Positions 6,896 through 15,567 are shown, counted from the stretch's first letter. The stretch: 64,000 nt of DNA from an uncultured Spirochaetaceae bacterium (GCA_944389505.1 CALXMP010000009.1:1-64000), one strand, 5' to 3'. Numbers and translations are program-made. Notes: generated by a model not told the origin, from the sequence alone.

Positions 6896-8254
6896 TCAGA
6901 ATGATATTCCGAGTACGATATCCGCAGAGAGCATATGCTTTCCGCTTCCGATCATGTACCTGTAGGATGCTTCTGCTCCTATAGATATCATGTCAGTAAC
7001 ACTGAAGCGGACGCCTGCGACAGCTGATGCAAACCAGTCCAGCCTCAGCGCCTCTGTAGGTTGATAGCCGAAGTATGAGGACATCCTGGAATTGTATCCC
7101 GCAGAGCCTATTGCCCCACCCAGTCCTCCTCCTAGGTAAATATCGGCAGGACCTGCTGTGAAATCCATCATCAGCTTGAGGTCAATCGATCCCAAGACGC
7201 TGCATGAAGGGATTGAAGCGATAAGGAGCATCCCATCATAGACACCTGCCATTTTTGTAAGCACCGGGAAAAGATTGACCGAGATATCGCTCCTCAGACC
7301 GAAGCTGGCTGCATCACCCATTGCTGCCATCCTGCTGAAGTCCAGACCGATTCCGAATTCCGGGGACCAGACCCCATCAAATGCCGTAAGTGCTCCTCCC
7401 TTTATAAGGAGAGTGAATCCTTTCTGGCTGGATTCCACCCCTGCAGTTTCAATTGGCTGCACAGGATTTTCAGGACTTTCCATAGCCGGTTCAGGTACGA
7501 TTGCTTCAATCTCAATCTCCTCGATTGCTGGCGATGGGGATGTATATTCTTCATTTTCCGGCTCTGGCTCAGGCAGGAGGTATCCGAGAAGATCGGAGAC
7601 AAGAATATCCAGTTCATTTCTAATTTCCTCATCATCCATAGCTGATGGAAGCTTTATGACAGCAATCCCATCTTCAGGTATTGAATAGCTGTATCCAGCA
7701 TCTGCAAGGCCGTATCTGCTGTCTTCGTATCCGAAGAATGATGCCACATCATTTCTATCAATCCATACAGGATAGATAAGCCTTACGCTCTCCCCATCGG
7801 TCTCCGCAGAGAGGCTGTAGCCTAGGATATCATACTCTGCAATCAGATTATGAATCTCAGGTTCATTGCTCTCTGTATCTGAGATCGCAGTGGGCTCTGT
7901 CAGCGTGCTCTCTGAAGCAGTCTCTATTGATTCCTCCGTTTCAGCAGCCTCCGGAATCACAGAAAGCTCTCCATCGTCAGGCTTATCTTCAGATGTAACC
8001 TGAGGCTTGGCGGGGGGTTCTATCTGCTCCTCAGCTGTGATGCTGGAGGGTGGGGCAGCGGTCTCTGCCTGTATAGGTTCTTCTTCCTGCGGTTCTTTCA
8101 GTTCCTCCGCAGGCTCAGGCTCTGGTGCGGTACTGACAATTTCAGATGTCCTGTCAAACATTGCAGCCCTGAAGTTATATGCGATCAGAATGCCTGCGGT
8201 CGCCAGTACGACGATAACGCAGAAAGCCAGAATAACGCTTCTTCTCAGTTTCAT
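6896..8254 (-). CDS. Inner-membrane-anchored protein with acidic linker and barrel-like C-terminus
   Basis: A 452-residue protein with an unusual layout. Residues 5-28 are a hydrophobic segment without a clear signal-peptidase site, so it may stay as an anchor. Residues 35-135 are low-complexity, rich in Glu, Pro and Thr. About 140-215 is a small globular domain (YDILGYSLS...). A second acidic Pro-rich linker follows, and the last 170 residues read as alternating strands of an outer-membrane beta-barrel, ending in the terminal Phe typical of barrel proteins (ADIVLGISF). A protein linking both membranes is one reading; a cleaved signal peptide is another. No gene name is recognised. Confidence 0.6.
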   Translation of the reverse strand: MKLRRSVILAFCVIVVLATAGILIAYNFRAAMFDRTSEIVSTAPEPEPAEELKEPQEEEPIQAETAAPPSSITAEEQIEPPAKPQVTSEDKPDDGELSVIPEAAETEESIETASESTLTEPTAISDTESNEPEIHNLIAEYDILGYSLSAETDGESVRLIYPVWIDRNDVASFFGYEDSRYGLADAGYSYSIPEDGIAVIKLPSAMDDEEIRNELDILVSDLLGYLLPEPEPENEEYTSPSPAIEEIEIEAIVPEPAMESPENPVQPIETAGVESSQKGFTLLIKGGALTAFDGVWSPEFGIGLDFSRMAAMGDAASFGLRSDISVNLFPVLTKMAGVYDGMLLIASIPSCSVLGSIDLKLMMDFTAGPADIYLGGGLGGAIGSAGYNSRMSSYFGYQPTEALRLDWFASAVAGVRFSVTDMISIGAEASYRYMIGSGKHMLSADIVLGISF

Positions 8255-8448
8255 TCCTATCCCGTCCTAATACCATCATTATATTCCGGTAGCGTGGGAG
8301 AATGGAAGAAAACATGAAAACGAGATCCGCAGGATATCGGCAAAAGCATGCAAGAAATTAAAAAAGTATGTTTTCTGCCATCCTAGTGATGGACCTGATA
8401 GAGAATAAAGGTTATAAAGTGCATGCGATATATCCCAATTGCTTTTTG

Positions 8449-8478
8449 TTAGCAGGCGGGTGCATTGGTCACTATATT
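8449..8478 (+). promoter_or_regulatory. Promoter of the amino-acid ABC operon
   Basis: TTAGCA (8449-8454), 18 bases, then TATATT (8473-8478). The predicted start near 8485 leaves an 11-base leader that contains TTAGAGGAG, the ribosome site of the gene at 8496. The rest of 8255-8448 shows no gene or riboswitch I can recognise. Confidence 0.5.
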
Positions 8479-8495
8479 GTTTTTAGAGGAGTGCA

Positions 8496-9608
8496 ATGAT
8501 AGAGATTAAGCACCTTAGAAAAGTATTCGATGATGATACCATTCCGCTGAAAGACATAGATATTACAATCAATGACGGCGACGTGATATCAATCATCGGA
8601 CCTTCCGGCACGGGCAAGTCAACTCTTCTCCGTTGTATCAATATGCTTACGGAACCGACTTCGGGAAGCATTATCGTCGATGGCCAGGATATTACCGAAA
8701 AGGGATGCAACCTGAATGAGATCAGGAAGAAGATGGGAATGGTATTCCAGTCATTCAATCTGTTCGGCCATCTTACAATCATCGAGAACATCATGAATCC
8801 GCAGATAACGCTGCTTGGCAGAAGCAGGCAGGAGGCTTATGACAAGGCCATGTATCTTCTCAAGCAGGTCGGTCTTGCATCGAAGGTCTTTGCTTATCCT
8901 GAGGAGCTATCAGGAGGTCAGCAGCAGAGAATAGCGATTGCGAGGACGCTGGCGATGGATCCGGATATAATCCTCTTTGATGAGCCTACTTCCGCTCTCG
9001 ATCCATCGATGATCGGAGAGGTCCAGTCGGTAATCAAGATGCTTGCTAAGACGGGCAGGACGATGATGATCGTCACCCATGAGATGGATTTCGCTAGGAA
9101 GATCTCGAACCGCATCCTCTTCATGTATGATGGATACATCTACGAGGATGGAACGCCTAAGCAGATCTTCGAGCATCCCCAGAAGGAGATCACAAAGAAG
9201 TTCATCCAGCGCCTCTCTTCGCTCACATACAGAATCCACTCTATGGATTTCGATGTTGAGGCAATGAATGATGAGCTCAACGCCTATGGAGAGAAGCTCC
9301 TGATCGAGGCAGAGCGTCTTAGCAAGCTCATGCTGGCATTCGAGGAGATCTGCATAAACAATATCGCAGCGAATTCCGAGGTGCCGGATATCCTTGTGAA
9401 GGTCGAATACTCAGAGAAGCTCGATATCCTCACCATGGTCATCCATTACAAAGGTGAGTTCTTTGACGTGCATTCATCAGACAGCTCGCTTTTCCAGGAT
9501 CTCCTTGCCGAGCCGACGACAGATGTGAAGCAGAATGATATCACGGATGATGCCATGGGCTATGAGCATGAGATCTCAATCCGCTTCAGATGGATGGAGG
9601 AGGAGTGA
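8496..9608 (+). CDS. Polar amino-acid ABC transporter ATPase with GHKL-like C-terminal extension
   Basis: Residues 1-245 are a GlnQ/HisP-type ATPase: Walker A GPSGTGKST (about 36-44), signature LSGGQQQR (about 136-143), Walker B IILFDEPTSALDP, and the H-loop THE. Members normally end near residue 245. Here about 125 extra residues follow: a helix LSKLMLAFEEICINNIA, like the N-box helix of HATPase_c_2 (RsbW-type) domains, then strands and GEFFDV. The glycine-rich ATP lid is poorly kept, so the extension may sense or bind rather than hydrolyse. TAGAGGAG sets the start. It overlaps the next gene by one base (TGATG), so the two are translationally coupled. Confidence 0.85.
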   Translation: MIEIKHLRKVFDDDTIPLKDIDITINDGDVISIIGPSGTGKSTLLRCINMLTEPTSGSIIVDGQDITEKGCNLNEIRKKMGMVFQSFNLFGHLTIIENIMNPQITLLGRSRQEAYDKAMYLLKQVGLASKVFAYPEELSGGQQQRIAIARTLAMDPDIILFDEPTSALDPSMIGEVQSVIKMLAKTGRTMMIVTHEMDFARKISNRILFMYDGYIYEDGTPKQIFEHPQKEITKKFIQRLSSLTYRIHSMDFDVEAMNDELNAYGEKLLIEAERLSKLMLAFEEICINNIAANSEVPDILVKVEYSEKLDILTMVIHYKGEFFDVHSSDSSLFQDLLAEPTTDVKQNDITDDAMGYEHEISIRFRWMEEE

Positions 9609-11110
9609 TGAGAAAGCTTTCTATTTTCCTTGCATTGCTATGTCTTGCTGTCTTCTCCGCATCCGCTGCTGCATATGAGACGATAGAGGATCTCAACGGT
9701 CATAATATAGGAGTGCAGACTGCGGTATTGTATGAGGATCTTATCCGCGACAGGGTTCCGGATACGGAGTTCCAATACTATACAATGCCCAATGATATGA
9801 TCCTTGCCCTGAAGTCAGGAAAGGTCGATGGATACCTCATTGAAGAGGTCAGCTATGGCGTGCAGAAGAAGAACCATCCCGACCTTGCCGTCATAGAGGA
9901 GCCCGCGGGGTATATCAATGCCACCTGCATAATCGGTGAGAATGAGAGACAGGACAGGCTTCTTTCAGAGCTCAACCAGTTCATCGCCGATAGCTGGGAG
10001 AACGGACTTCTTGATGAGCTTTATGACTACTGGATTGCTGATTTCGATCCTGTGAATGATACCTGCGATGTGACGGGATTCACAGGTGAGAACGGAACAA
10101 TCGCTGTTGCTGTTGAGGGAGGATATGAGCCTTTCTCTTTCATAAGCAATGGCCATATATCAGGATTCGATGCGGACTTCATCTGCCGTTTTGCACGCGC
10201 TTATGGCTATACCCCTGAGTTCTACGAGGTGCCTTTCGAGGCCATCGCTCCAGGCGTGGAGAGCGGTAAGTATGATATCGGCATGAATATCGTTGTCAGT
10301 GCGGAGAGGAATGAGACAGGAACCCTCTCTGATGTCTACTATACAACGCCTATCCGCGTAGTCATCCTTGGTGAGGCTGAGTCCATGCCAGGCTTCTTCG
10401 AATCGCTCGCAATAAGCTTTGAGAAGACATTCATAAGGGAGTCGAGATGGGAGCTCTTCGTGCAGGGCGCAGGGCTTACATTCCTTATCACGATAACCTC
10501 GATCCTCGCTGGTACGGTGCTGGGATTCCTTGTCTACATGGTCTGCAGGAAAGGAAACAGAATCGCCAACTCGATAACTAATTTCTTCCTCTGGCTGATC
10601 CATGGAATGCCTACTGTACTGCTTCTGATGATTCTCTACTACATTGTCTTCGGTTCTTCCGATCTCAGTGGCACATGGGTCTCTGTAGTAGGGTTCTCGC
10701 TGATGTTCGCCTGTGCGATGATCGATATGCTTCGGGTCGGATGCAATGCGATAGGCAGAGGACAGTTCGAGGCATCGCGCGCACTTGGATACTCCGAAAA
10801 GCAGAGCTTCTTCAGAATCATCCTGCCGCAGGCTGCGCAGCACTTCCTGCCGATTTACCGCAACGAGGTCGTAACGCTTATCAAGGAGACCTCAGTCGTA
10901 GGTTATATTGCAGTTCTCGATCTGACGAAGATAAGCGATCTCGTCCGAAGCAGGACATATGAGGCATTCTTCCCGCTTATCGTCACTGCGATCATGTATT
11001 TCGTCCTTTCCGCCGTCCTTACGAAGATCGTTACGCTTGTTGAGCATGCTATCGATCCCAAGAGAAGGAAGAAGGATAAGATCCTTAAGGGAATCAAAGA
11101 AGAGGAATGA
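9608..11110 (+). CDS. Fused amino-acid-binding protein and ABC permease (permuted binding domain)
   Basis: 500 residues from ATG 9608, which follows GGAGGAG. A signal peptide (LSIFLALLCLAVFSASAAA) leads into a periplasmic domain in permuted order: first the lobe-2 type unit (IEDLNGHNIGVQTAVLYEDL...ALKSGKVDGYLIEE), then the C-terminal lobe-1 piece, then a lobe-1 N-terminal unit (GTIAVAVEGGYEPFSFISNG...GKYDIGMN). About residue 280 on is a HisM/GlnP permease with an EAA-type loop (FEASRALGYSEKQSFFRIILPQA). With the ATPase upstream it forms a complete two-gene importer. A strong terminator follows. Confidence 0.85.
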   Translation: MRKLSIFLALLCLAVFSASAAAYETIEDLNGHNIGVQTAVLYEDLIRDRVPDTEFQYYTMPNDMILALKSGKVDGYLIEEVSYGVQKKNHPDLAVIEEPAGYINATCIIGENERQDRLLSELNQFIADSWENGLLDELYDYWIADFDPVNDTCDVTGFTGENGTIAVAVEGGYEPFSFISNGHISGFDADFICRFARAYGYTPEFYEVPFEAIAPGVESGKYDIGMNIVVSAERNETGTLSDVYYTTPIRVVILGEAESMPGFFESLAISFEKTFIRESRWELFVQGAGLTFLITITSILAGTVLGFLVYMVCRKGNRIANSITNFFLWLIHGMPTVLLLMILYYIVFGSSDLSGTWVSVVGFSLMFACAMIDMLRVGCNAIGRGQFEASRALGYSEKQSFFRIILPQAAQHFLPIYRNEVVTLIKETSVVGYIAVLDLTKISDLVRSRTYEAFFPLIVTAIMYFVLSAVLTKIVTLVEHAIDPKRRKKDKILKGIKEEE

Positions 11111-11119
11111 TGAATATGC

Positions 11120-11145
11120 AGAGCCCGGTCCGCCGGGCTCTTTCC
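11120..11145 (+). terminator. Rho-independent terminator
   Basis: AGAGCCCGG-TCCG-CCGGGCTCT (11120-11141), a perfect 9-bp stem followed by TTCC. It closes the two-gene ABC operon. Confidence 0.8.
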
Positions 11146-11173
11146 GTAGACATTCATGTATACTGGATCAGAT

Positions 11174-11797
11174 ATGCCCACAGCCTATGAGATATATACA
11201 CAGCTCCTTTCCGCATACGGCACACCGGAGTGGTGGTCCGATGACCCATTCACAGTGATGGTCCAGGCTGTCCTTGTACAGAATACAGCCTGGGAGAATG
11301 TGGTCATGGCAACAAAGGCAATGGGTGGCATACCTCGCCCTGAAACTATACTCTTAATGGCAGATGAGGAGCTTCATGCGCTTATCCGCCCCTGTGGATT
11401 CTTCAGGGCAAAAGCTAGGACGATAAGATCCCTTGCTGCATGGTGGGATGGTATCAGGGGAGATGAATCATCCCTGAGCACAGAAGCGCTTAGGAAACAG
11501 CTTCTTGCCATAAAAGGAGTAGGAGAGGAGACGGCTGATGTGATACTCGTATATGCACTCTATAGGCCATCTTTCATAATCGATGCCTATACCCGCCGCT
11601 TGCTATCCAGGCTTGGATTCCAATTCAGCTCAGACACTGAAATCAGGAGCTTCTTTGAAGAAGGACTGGAAGCGGATGCAGGATTGTATGGAAGTTATCA
11701 TTGGCTTGTGCTCGAACACTGCAAGGCAGTATGCAGAAAGACTCCCTGCTGTGATGAATGCAGGCTCAGAACAATCTGCCCATTCTGCTGCCAATAA
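11174..11797 (+). CDS. Endonuclease III-like / MagIII-like DNA glycosylase with Fe-S cluster motif
   Basis: A 207-residue HhH-GPD protein. The helix-hairpin-helix reads LAIKGVGEETADVIL and the catalytic Asp lies in FIIDAYTRRLL. The Nth lysine used for AP-lyase chemistry is replaced by Glu (GVGEETA versus GVGRKTA), as in the monofunctional MagIII 3-methyladenine glycosylases, so a glycosylase without lyase activity is likely. The C-terminus keeps the 4Fe-4S loop (four cysteines in CRKTPCCDECRLRTIC). The start at 11174 has GGATCAG upstream; an in-frame ATG at 11156 has no ribosome site. TATACT (11159-11164) may be its -10. Confidence 0.8.
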   Translation: MPTAYEIYTQLLSAYGTPEWWSDDPFTVMVQAVLVQNTAWENVVMATKAMGGIPRPETILLMADEELHALIRPCGFFRAKARTIRSLAAWWDGIRGDESSLSTEALRKQLLAIKGVGEETADVILVYALYRPSFIIDAYTRRLLSRLGFQFSSDTEIRSFFEEGLEADAGLYGSYHWLVLEHCKAVCRKTPCCDECRLRTICPFCCQ

Positions 11798-12038
11798 TAG
11801 TCCGCTCCGATGATATTTCTCTTGCCGAAAAGAAGATAACGAAATATATTGTAGTCATAAAAATGCATTCCTTCCCGGAGTAGAACAGTCTCTCATCTTA
11901 TACCAGATTCTCAGAACTCCTTCGAGAAGGTTTTTCTTAGACACTGCATCACTGTCGTTGCTCATGAAGTATTTTATTGCATTGCAATATGATAGATACC
12001 AGGCTTGAATTTTTCTCCCATCTTTGCTTCAATCTCTA
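11798..12038. other. Intergenic region, nothing recognised
   Basis: About 240 bases of AT-rich DNA. A mixed hairpin-like stretch (CTTCGAGAAGG near 11931) is the only local symmetry I see. No coding or RNA gene is supported here. Confidence 0.4.
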
Positions 12039-12067
12039 TTGCCAAGTGCCATCGATTCTGGTAATAT
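12039..12067 (+). promoter_or_regulatory. Promoter of the tRNA-Thr / rpmG / secE / nusG unit
   Basis: TTGCCA (12039-12044), 17 bases, then TAATAT (12062-12067), with an upstream TGG giving an extended -10. The predicted start near 12074 is 26 bases before the mature tRNA-Thr. No later strong promoter is evident before nusG. Confidence 0.6.
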
Positions 12068-12099
12068 ACCAAACGCATGTCACATAGAGGGCGTGATTT

Positions 12100-12172
12100 G
12101 CCTCTGTAGCTCAGTCGGTAGAGCACAACCATGGTAAGGTTGGGGTCAGCGGTTCAAATCCGCTCGGAGGCT
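12100..12172 (+). tRNA. tRNA-Thr (GGT)
   Basis: A 73-base cloverleaf. The acceptor stem is GCCTCTG/CGGAGGC with one G-T pair. The anticodon arm is CAACC-ATGGTAA-GGTTG, giving anticodon GGT, and the T arm contains GGTTCAAATCC. CCA is not encoded. It is followed directly by rpmG, a conserved bacterial order. Confidence 0.95.
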
Positions 12173-12197
12173 TGATATTTTTGAGGAGTATACATAG

Positions 12198-12377
12198 ATG
12201 GCTAGCTCAAAGAAGAAAGGACCAGTAGAGAAGATTGCTCTTCAGTGCACTGAGTGCAAGCAGAAGAACTATACGACGGAGAAGAACCGCCGCAATACTC
12301 CGGGTAAGCTTGAGCTTATGAAGTATTGCCCGTTCGAGCACAAGCACACGCTGCATCGCGAGACAAAGATAAAATAA
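12198..12377 (+). CDS. rpmG: 50S ribosomal protein L33
   Basis: 59 residues, starting [20 protein letters not shown]. It keeps the first Cys pair (CTEC) but in the second motif reads YCPFEHKH, with one Cys and no second Cys. This mixed state is common in partly zinc-free L33. GAGGAG lies upstream. It sits between tRNA-Thr and tRNA-Trp, ahead of secE-nusG-rplK, as in many bacteria. Confidence 0.93.
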   Translation: MASSKKKGPVEKIALQCTECKQKNYTTEKNRRNTPGKLELMKYCPFEHKHTLHRETKIK

Positions 12378-12400
12378 TAAGGGTTTTCCAGGGTGCGAGC

Positions 12401-12474
12401 AGGTCAGTAGCTCCAACGGCTAGAGCACTGGTCTCCAAAACCGGGTGTTGTAGGTTCGAATCCTACCTGGCCTG
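12401..12474 (+). tRNA. tRNA-Trp (CCA)
   Basis: A 74-base cloverleaf. The acceptor is AGGTCAG/CTGGCCT with one T-G pair, the anticodon loop is CTCCAAA, giving anticodon CCA, and the T arm contains GGTTCGAATCC. The 3' CCA is not encoded. It lies between rpmG and secE. Confidence 0.95.
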
Positions 12475-12506
12475 CTGGCACTCTGGGATCCTGTAAGGAA
12501 CAGTCA

Positions 12507-12686
12507 ATGAAGAAAATCGGAAGATATTTCAGAGAATGCTGGCTTGAGATGAAGAAGGTCTCGTGGCCTACAAGACAGGTTGTAATCCATTCAACATGGA
12601 TTGTGATTCTTTCGACTATTGCTTTTGCTGTGGTTCTTGGTCTTGTTGATACGCTTCTCGGGCTTGGGCTTGACCTTATTTTCTAG
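12507..12686 (+). CDS. secE: Protein translocase subunit SecE
   Basis: 59 residues, the short bacterial SecE form. An amphipathic N-terminal helix carries the conserved LEMKKVSWPTRQ motif, followed by a single membrane helix (IVILSTIAFAVVLGLVDTLL). It is part of the SecYEG protein-export channel. TAAGGA lies about 8 bases before the ATG. nusG follows after 8 bases. Confidence 0.95.
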   Translation: MKKIGRYFRECWLEMKKVSWPTRQVVIHSTWIVILSTIAFAVVLGLVDTLLGLGLDLIF

Positions 12687-12694
12687 GTGGTAAG

Positions 12695-13267
12695 ATGGCA
12701 AGGGGCTGGTACGTAGTACATACATACACGGGATATGAGCAGAAGATAGAGAGAATCATCAATAAGCTCCGTGCTTCTGATGGTGAGTTCGCTGCATACT
12801 GCACCGGTGTAAGTGTTCCGATGGAGCAGGTTGCTGTTATCAATGACAAGGGTGAGAAGAAGATGGAGATGAAGAAGGTCATCCCCGGCTATATCCTTGT
12901 TGAGCTTGATCTGCCTGAGAACACATGGCGTACTGTCACTGCTAAGATTGCAAGAATCCAGGGTGTGACTGGCTTCCTGACAGCAGATAAGACGGGAAAG
13001 AATCCTCCTAAGCCGCTTACGGCTCGTGAGCATAGCGATATACTCCGCCGTACTGGTGAGATGCCGGAGGAGAAGGTATTCCGTCCGAAGCAGGATTTCG
13101 AGAAGGGCGAGGAGGTCAAGGTTATTTCCGGACCGTTCGCATCCTTTAACGGAACCATTGATGAGATCGATAATGCAAAGGGTAGGCTTCGCCTTTCTGT
13201 GCAGATATTCGGTCGCTCAACGCCTGTTGAGGTTGATTTCTCGCAGGTTGAGAAGGTCCTGGTATAA
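12695..13267 (+). CDS. nusG: Transcription termination/antitermination protein NusG
   Basis: 190 residues: the NGN domain starts GWYVVHTYTGYEQK, and the C-terminal KOW domain reads GEEVKVISGPFASFNGTIDEID. It binds RNA polymerase and couples it to Rho or the ribosome. GGTGGT serves as a close ribosome site. The stop codon lies within a small stem, CCTGGT-ATAAG-ACCAGG (13258-13274), followed by a T6 run at 13284, a possible partial terminator before the ribosomal protein genes. Confidence 0.97.
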   Translation: MARGWYVVHTYTGYEQKIERIINKLRASDGEFAAYCTGVSVPMEQVAVINDKGEKKMEMKKVIPGYILVELDLPENTWRTVTAKIARIQGVTGFLTADKTGKNPPKPLTAREHSDILRRTGEMPEEKVFRPKQDFEKGEEVKVISGPFASFNGTIDEIDNAKGRLRLSVQIFGRSTPVEVDFSQVEKVLV

Positions 13268-13329
13268 GACCAGGGCCATTGGTTTTTTACATTATCAATT
13301 TGATATCTCCCCTGCATTGCAGGGTGGGA

Positions 13330-13400
13330 GCTCTTCGTTGAAGAGCGTTAATACCAGCGCGGAGCCCTGCGTTATCGGTCAGCTCAGACCAGGCTCCAGA
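13330..13400 (+). promoter_or_regulatory. Structured leader upstream of rplK
   Basis: A perfect hairpin GCTCTTC-GTT-GAAGAGC (13330-13346) is followed by a long-range stem, GGAGCC pairing with GGCTCC over a 25-base loop (about 13361-13397). In many bacteria the rplKA leader carries an L1-binding structure mimicking 23S rRNA; position and structure suggest the same, but I cannot confirm the L1 motif. Confidence 0.45.
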
Positions 13401-13416
13401 GCGTAAGGAGACTAAA

Positions 13417-13848
13417 ATGGCAAAGAAGAAGGTTACTGCGGTAATTAAGCTGCAGTGTCCTGCCCAGAAGGCTACGCCGGCACCACCAATCGGACCAGCA
13501 CTCGGCCCTCATGGTGTCAGCGCCCCACAGTTCGTCCAGCAGTTCAATGACAAGACAAAGGGATATGAACCTGGACTCATCCTTCCTGTTATCATCACGG
13601 TCTATCAGGATAAGAGCTTCTCTTTCATCCTCAAGACCCCTCCAGCAGCAGTGCTCATCAAGAAGGCTCTCGGCCTTCAGACAGCATCCGGCACGCCTAA
13701 CAAGACAAAGGTCGGTACTCTTACTGATGCACAGCTCACGGAAATCGCTAAGACCAAGTTCGAGGATCTCAATGCAAACGACATGGACGCTGCAAAGAAG
13801 ATCATCGCTGGCACAGCCCGCTCCATGGGTGTAGAGGTGGAGAAGTAA
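13417..13848 (+). CDS. rplK: 50S ribosomal protein L11
   Basis: 143 residues, full length. The N-terminal domain carries the [13 protein letters not shown] loop and the C-terminal rRNA-binding domain the [19 protein letters not shown] stretch. L11 forms the GTPase-associated centre with L10/L12. TAAGGAG precedes the start. rplA begins one base after the stop. Confidence 0.98.
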   Translation: MAKKKVTAVIKLQCPAQKATPAPPIGPALGPHGVSAPQFVQQFNDKTKGYEPGLILPVIITVYQDKSFSFILKTPPAAVLIKKALGLQTASGTPNKTKVGTLTDAQLTEIAKTKFEDLNANDMDAAKKIIAGTARSMGVEVEK

Positions 13849-13849
13849 G

Positions 13850-14545
13850 ATGAAAAGAGGAAAGAAATACCAGGAAGCTGTCAAGAAGATTGACAGAACG
13901 AAACTCTATACGCTTCAGGAAGCAGCTGAGCTCGTGAAGAGCTGTGCTTTCGCAAAGTTCACAGAGACGGTTGAGCTTTCAGTAACGCTTACTCTCAAGA
14001 AGAGCCAGTCTGTCAGAGACACCGTTGTTCTTCCAAACCAGTTCATGGCACAGAAGAGGATCCTTGTCTTTGCTAAGGGCGATAAGGCAGAGGAGGCTAA
14101 GGCTGCTGGAGCTGCTTTTGTTGGCGATAATGACCTTATCGAGAAGATCAGAGGCGGCTGGATGGATTTCGACGTTGCTGTCGCTACTCCCGATATGATG
14201 AAGGATGTAGGTAGGCTTGGTCCTATCCTCGGCAGAAGAGGTCTCATGCCGAACCCGAAGACACACACTGTAACCAATGATATCAAGGAAGCACTCGCAG
14301 AGCTCAACAAGGGCCGCGTGGAGTTCCGCTCTGATAAGACAGGTGTTGTCCACCTCGCAGTAGGCAAGGTCAATATGGAAGCTGCGGCTATCGCAGAGAA
14401 CGCACAGGCTGCAATCGATGAGATCGTCAGAAAGAAGCCATCTGATGCAAAGGGTGACTTCGTTGTCTCGATCGCTCTCTCATCGACAATGGGTCCTGGC
14501 GTGCATGTCAATGCTAAGGATGCAGCTGCATCCACAGCCGTATAA
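13850..14545 (+). CDS. rplA: 50S ribosomal protein L1
   Basis: 231 residues. The conserved [15 protein letters not shown] motif is near residues 127-141. L1 binds the 23S L1 stalk and, in many bacteria, represses its own operon by binding the rplK leader. It is tightly coupled to rplK and followed by rplJ after 11 bases; no room remains for a separate L10 leader between them. Confidence 0.98.
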   Translation: MKRGKKYQEAVKKIDRTKLYTLQEAAELVKSCAFAKFTETVELSVTLTLKKSQSVRDTVVLPNQFMAQKRILVFAKGDKAEEAKAAGAAFVGDNDLIEKIRGGWMDFDVAVATPDMMKDVGRLGPILGRRGLMPNPKTHTVTNDIKEALAELNKGRVEFRSDKTGVVHLAVGKVNMEAAAIAENAQAAIDEIVRKKPSDAKGDFVVSIALSSTMGPGVHVNAKDAAASTAV

Positions 14546-14556
14546 GGAGGGAGAGC

Positions 14557-15081
14557 ATGGATAATTACAAGACACGCATTACTCCGGCTAAGGAAGATGC
14601 AGTAAAGGCTCTCAGAGATGAGTTCTCTGGATACGATGCATTCATCTTCACGGATTACAGAGGCATGACCGTTGAGCAGATCACCGATATCAGGAAGAGC
14701 CTGAGGAAGGAAGAGGCTGCTTACCGTGTCGTTAAGAACCGCTATGCGAAGATTGCTCTCAAGGATCTTGGCAAGGACGGTGCTGATGATGAGATGAAGG
14801 GACCGACAGCTGTTGCTCTCGTCAAGGGCGATACAGCGAACTCTGTCGCAAAGATTCTCTTCAATGCAAACAAGGATGGTGTTGCCATCACAGTCAAGGG
14901 CGCGCTCATCGGCGGAGAGCTGATGAATGCAGACCAGATTGAGGCTCTCTCGAAGCTCCCAACCAAGCTCGAGCTCATCGCTTCCCTCATGGGTACGATG
15001 AAGGCACCTGTACAGAAGCTTGCTGCTACTCTTCTTGCATATGTCGAGTCGAAGGGCGGTGCTTCTGCTGAAGCTAACTAA
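14557..15081 (+). CDS. rplJ: 50S ribosomal protein L10
   Basis: 174 residues. The N-terminal rRNA-binding domain (DYRGMTVEQITDIRKSLR...VVKNRYAKIAL) is followed by the long helix that carries L7/L12 dimers. AAGGAGGG lies just before the ATG. The classic L10 leader is not possible here because rplA ends 11 bases upstream, so any L10 feedback would act elsewhere. Confidence 0.97.
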   Translation: MDNYKTRITPAKEDAVKALRDEFSGYDAFIFTDYRGMTVEQITDIRKSLRKEEAAYRVVKNRYAKIALKDLGKDGADDEMKGPTAVALVKGDTANSVAKILFNANKDGVAITVKGALIGGELMNADQIEALSKLPTKLELIASLMGTMKAPVQKLAATLLAYVESKGGASAEAN

Positions 15082-15143
15082 TACGGTCATAGTCTTCGCG
15101 TAACCTGCTAGACCGTTAAAAAATCTGATAAGGAGAAGGTAAT

Positions 15144-15521
15144 ATGGCTACAAAAGAGGAAATCATTGAGTCAATCGCATCGATGAGCGTCATGGACGTT
15201 GCTGATCTCATCAAGATGATGGAGGAGAAGTTCGGCGTTGTCGCAGCTGCTGCTGTTGCTGCAGGTCCTGCTGCTGGTGCTGGTGAGGCTGCCGCTGCTG
15301 AAGAGGAGCAGACAGAGTTCACAGTTGTTCTCAAGAGCGTTGATGCTGCAAAGAAGATCGCTTGCATCAAGGAAGTCAGAGCTGTAACAGGTCTCGGACT
15401 CAAGGAAGCAAAGGATCTCTGCGAGAACGGCGGTACACTCAAGGAAGGCGTCAGCAAGGAAGAGGCTGCTTCTATGAAGGAGAAGCTCACTGCTGCAGGC
15501 TGCGAGATCGAGGTAAAGTAA
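15144..15521 (+). CDS. rplL: 50S ribosomal protein L7/L12
   Basis: 125 residues: an N-terminal dimerisation domain, an Ala/Gly-rich hinge ([22 protein letters not shown]), and the conserved C-terminal factor-binding domain ([21 protein letters not shown]). It recruits translation GTPases. AAGGAGAAGG is a strong ribosome site, fitting multicopy expression relative to L10. Confidence 0.98.
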   Translation: MATKEEIIESIASMSVMDVADLIKMMEEKFGVVAAAAVAAGPAAGAGEAAAAEEEQTEFTVVLKSVDAAKKIACIKEVRAVTGLGLKEAKDLCENGGTLKEGVSKEEAASMKEKLTAAGCEIEVK

Positions 15522-15567
15522 TAAGGCTTTCAGCCGCTTTTTATCCTGGGCTGTATAGTCCAGGCTG

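Noticed and set aside
14545-14557. L10 leader before rplJ
   Set aside because: Only 11 bases separate rplA and rplJ, which leaves no room for it.
13915-15090. 391-codon antisense frame across rplA-rplJ
   Set aside because: Fully shadows two ribosomal protein genes; Ser/Ala-rich composition is an artefact of the opposite strand.
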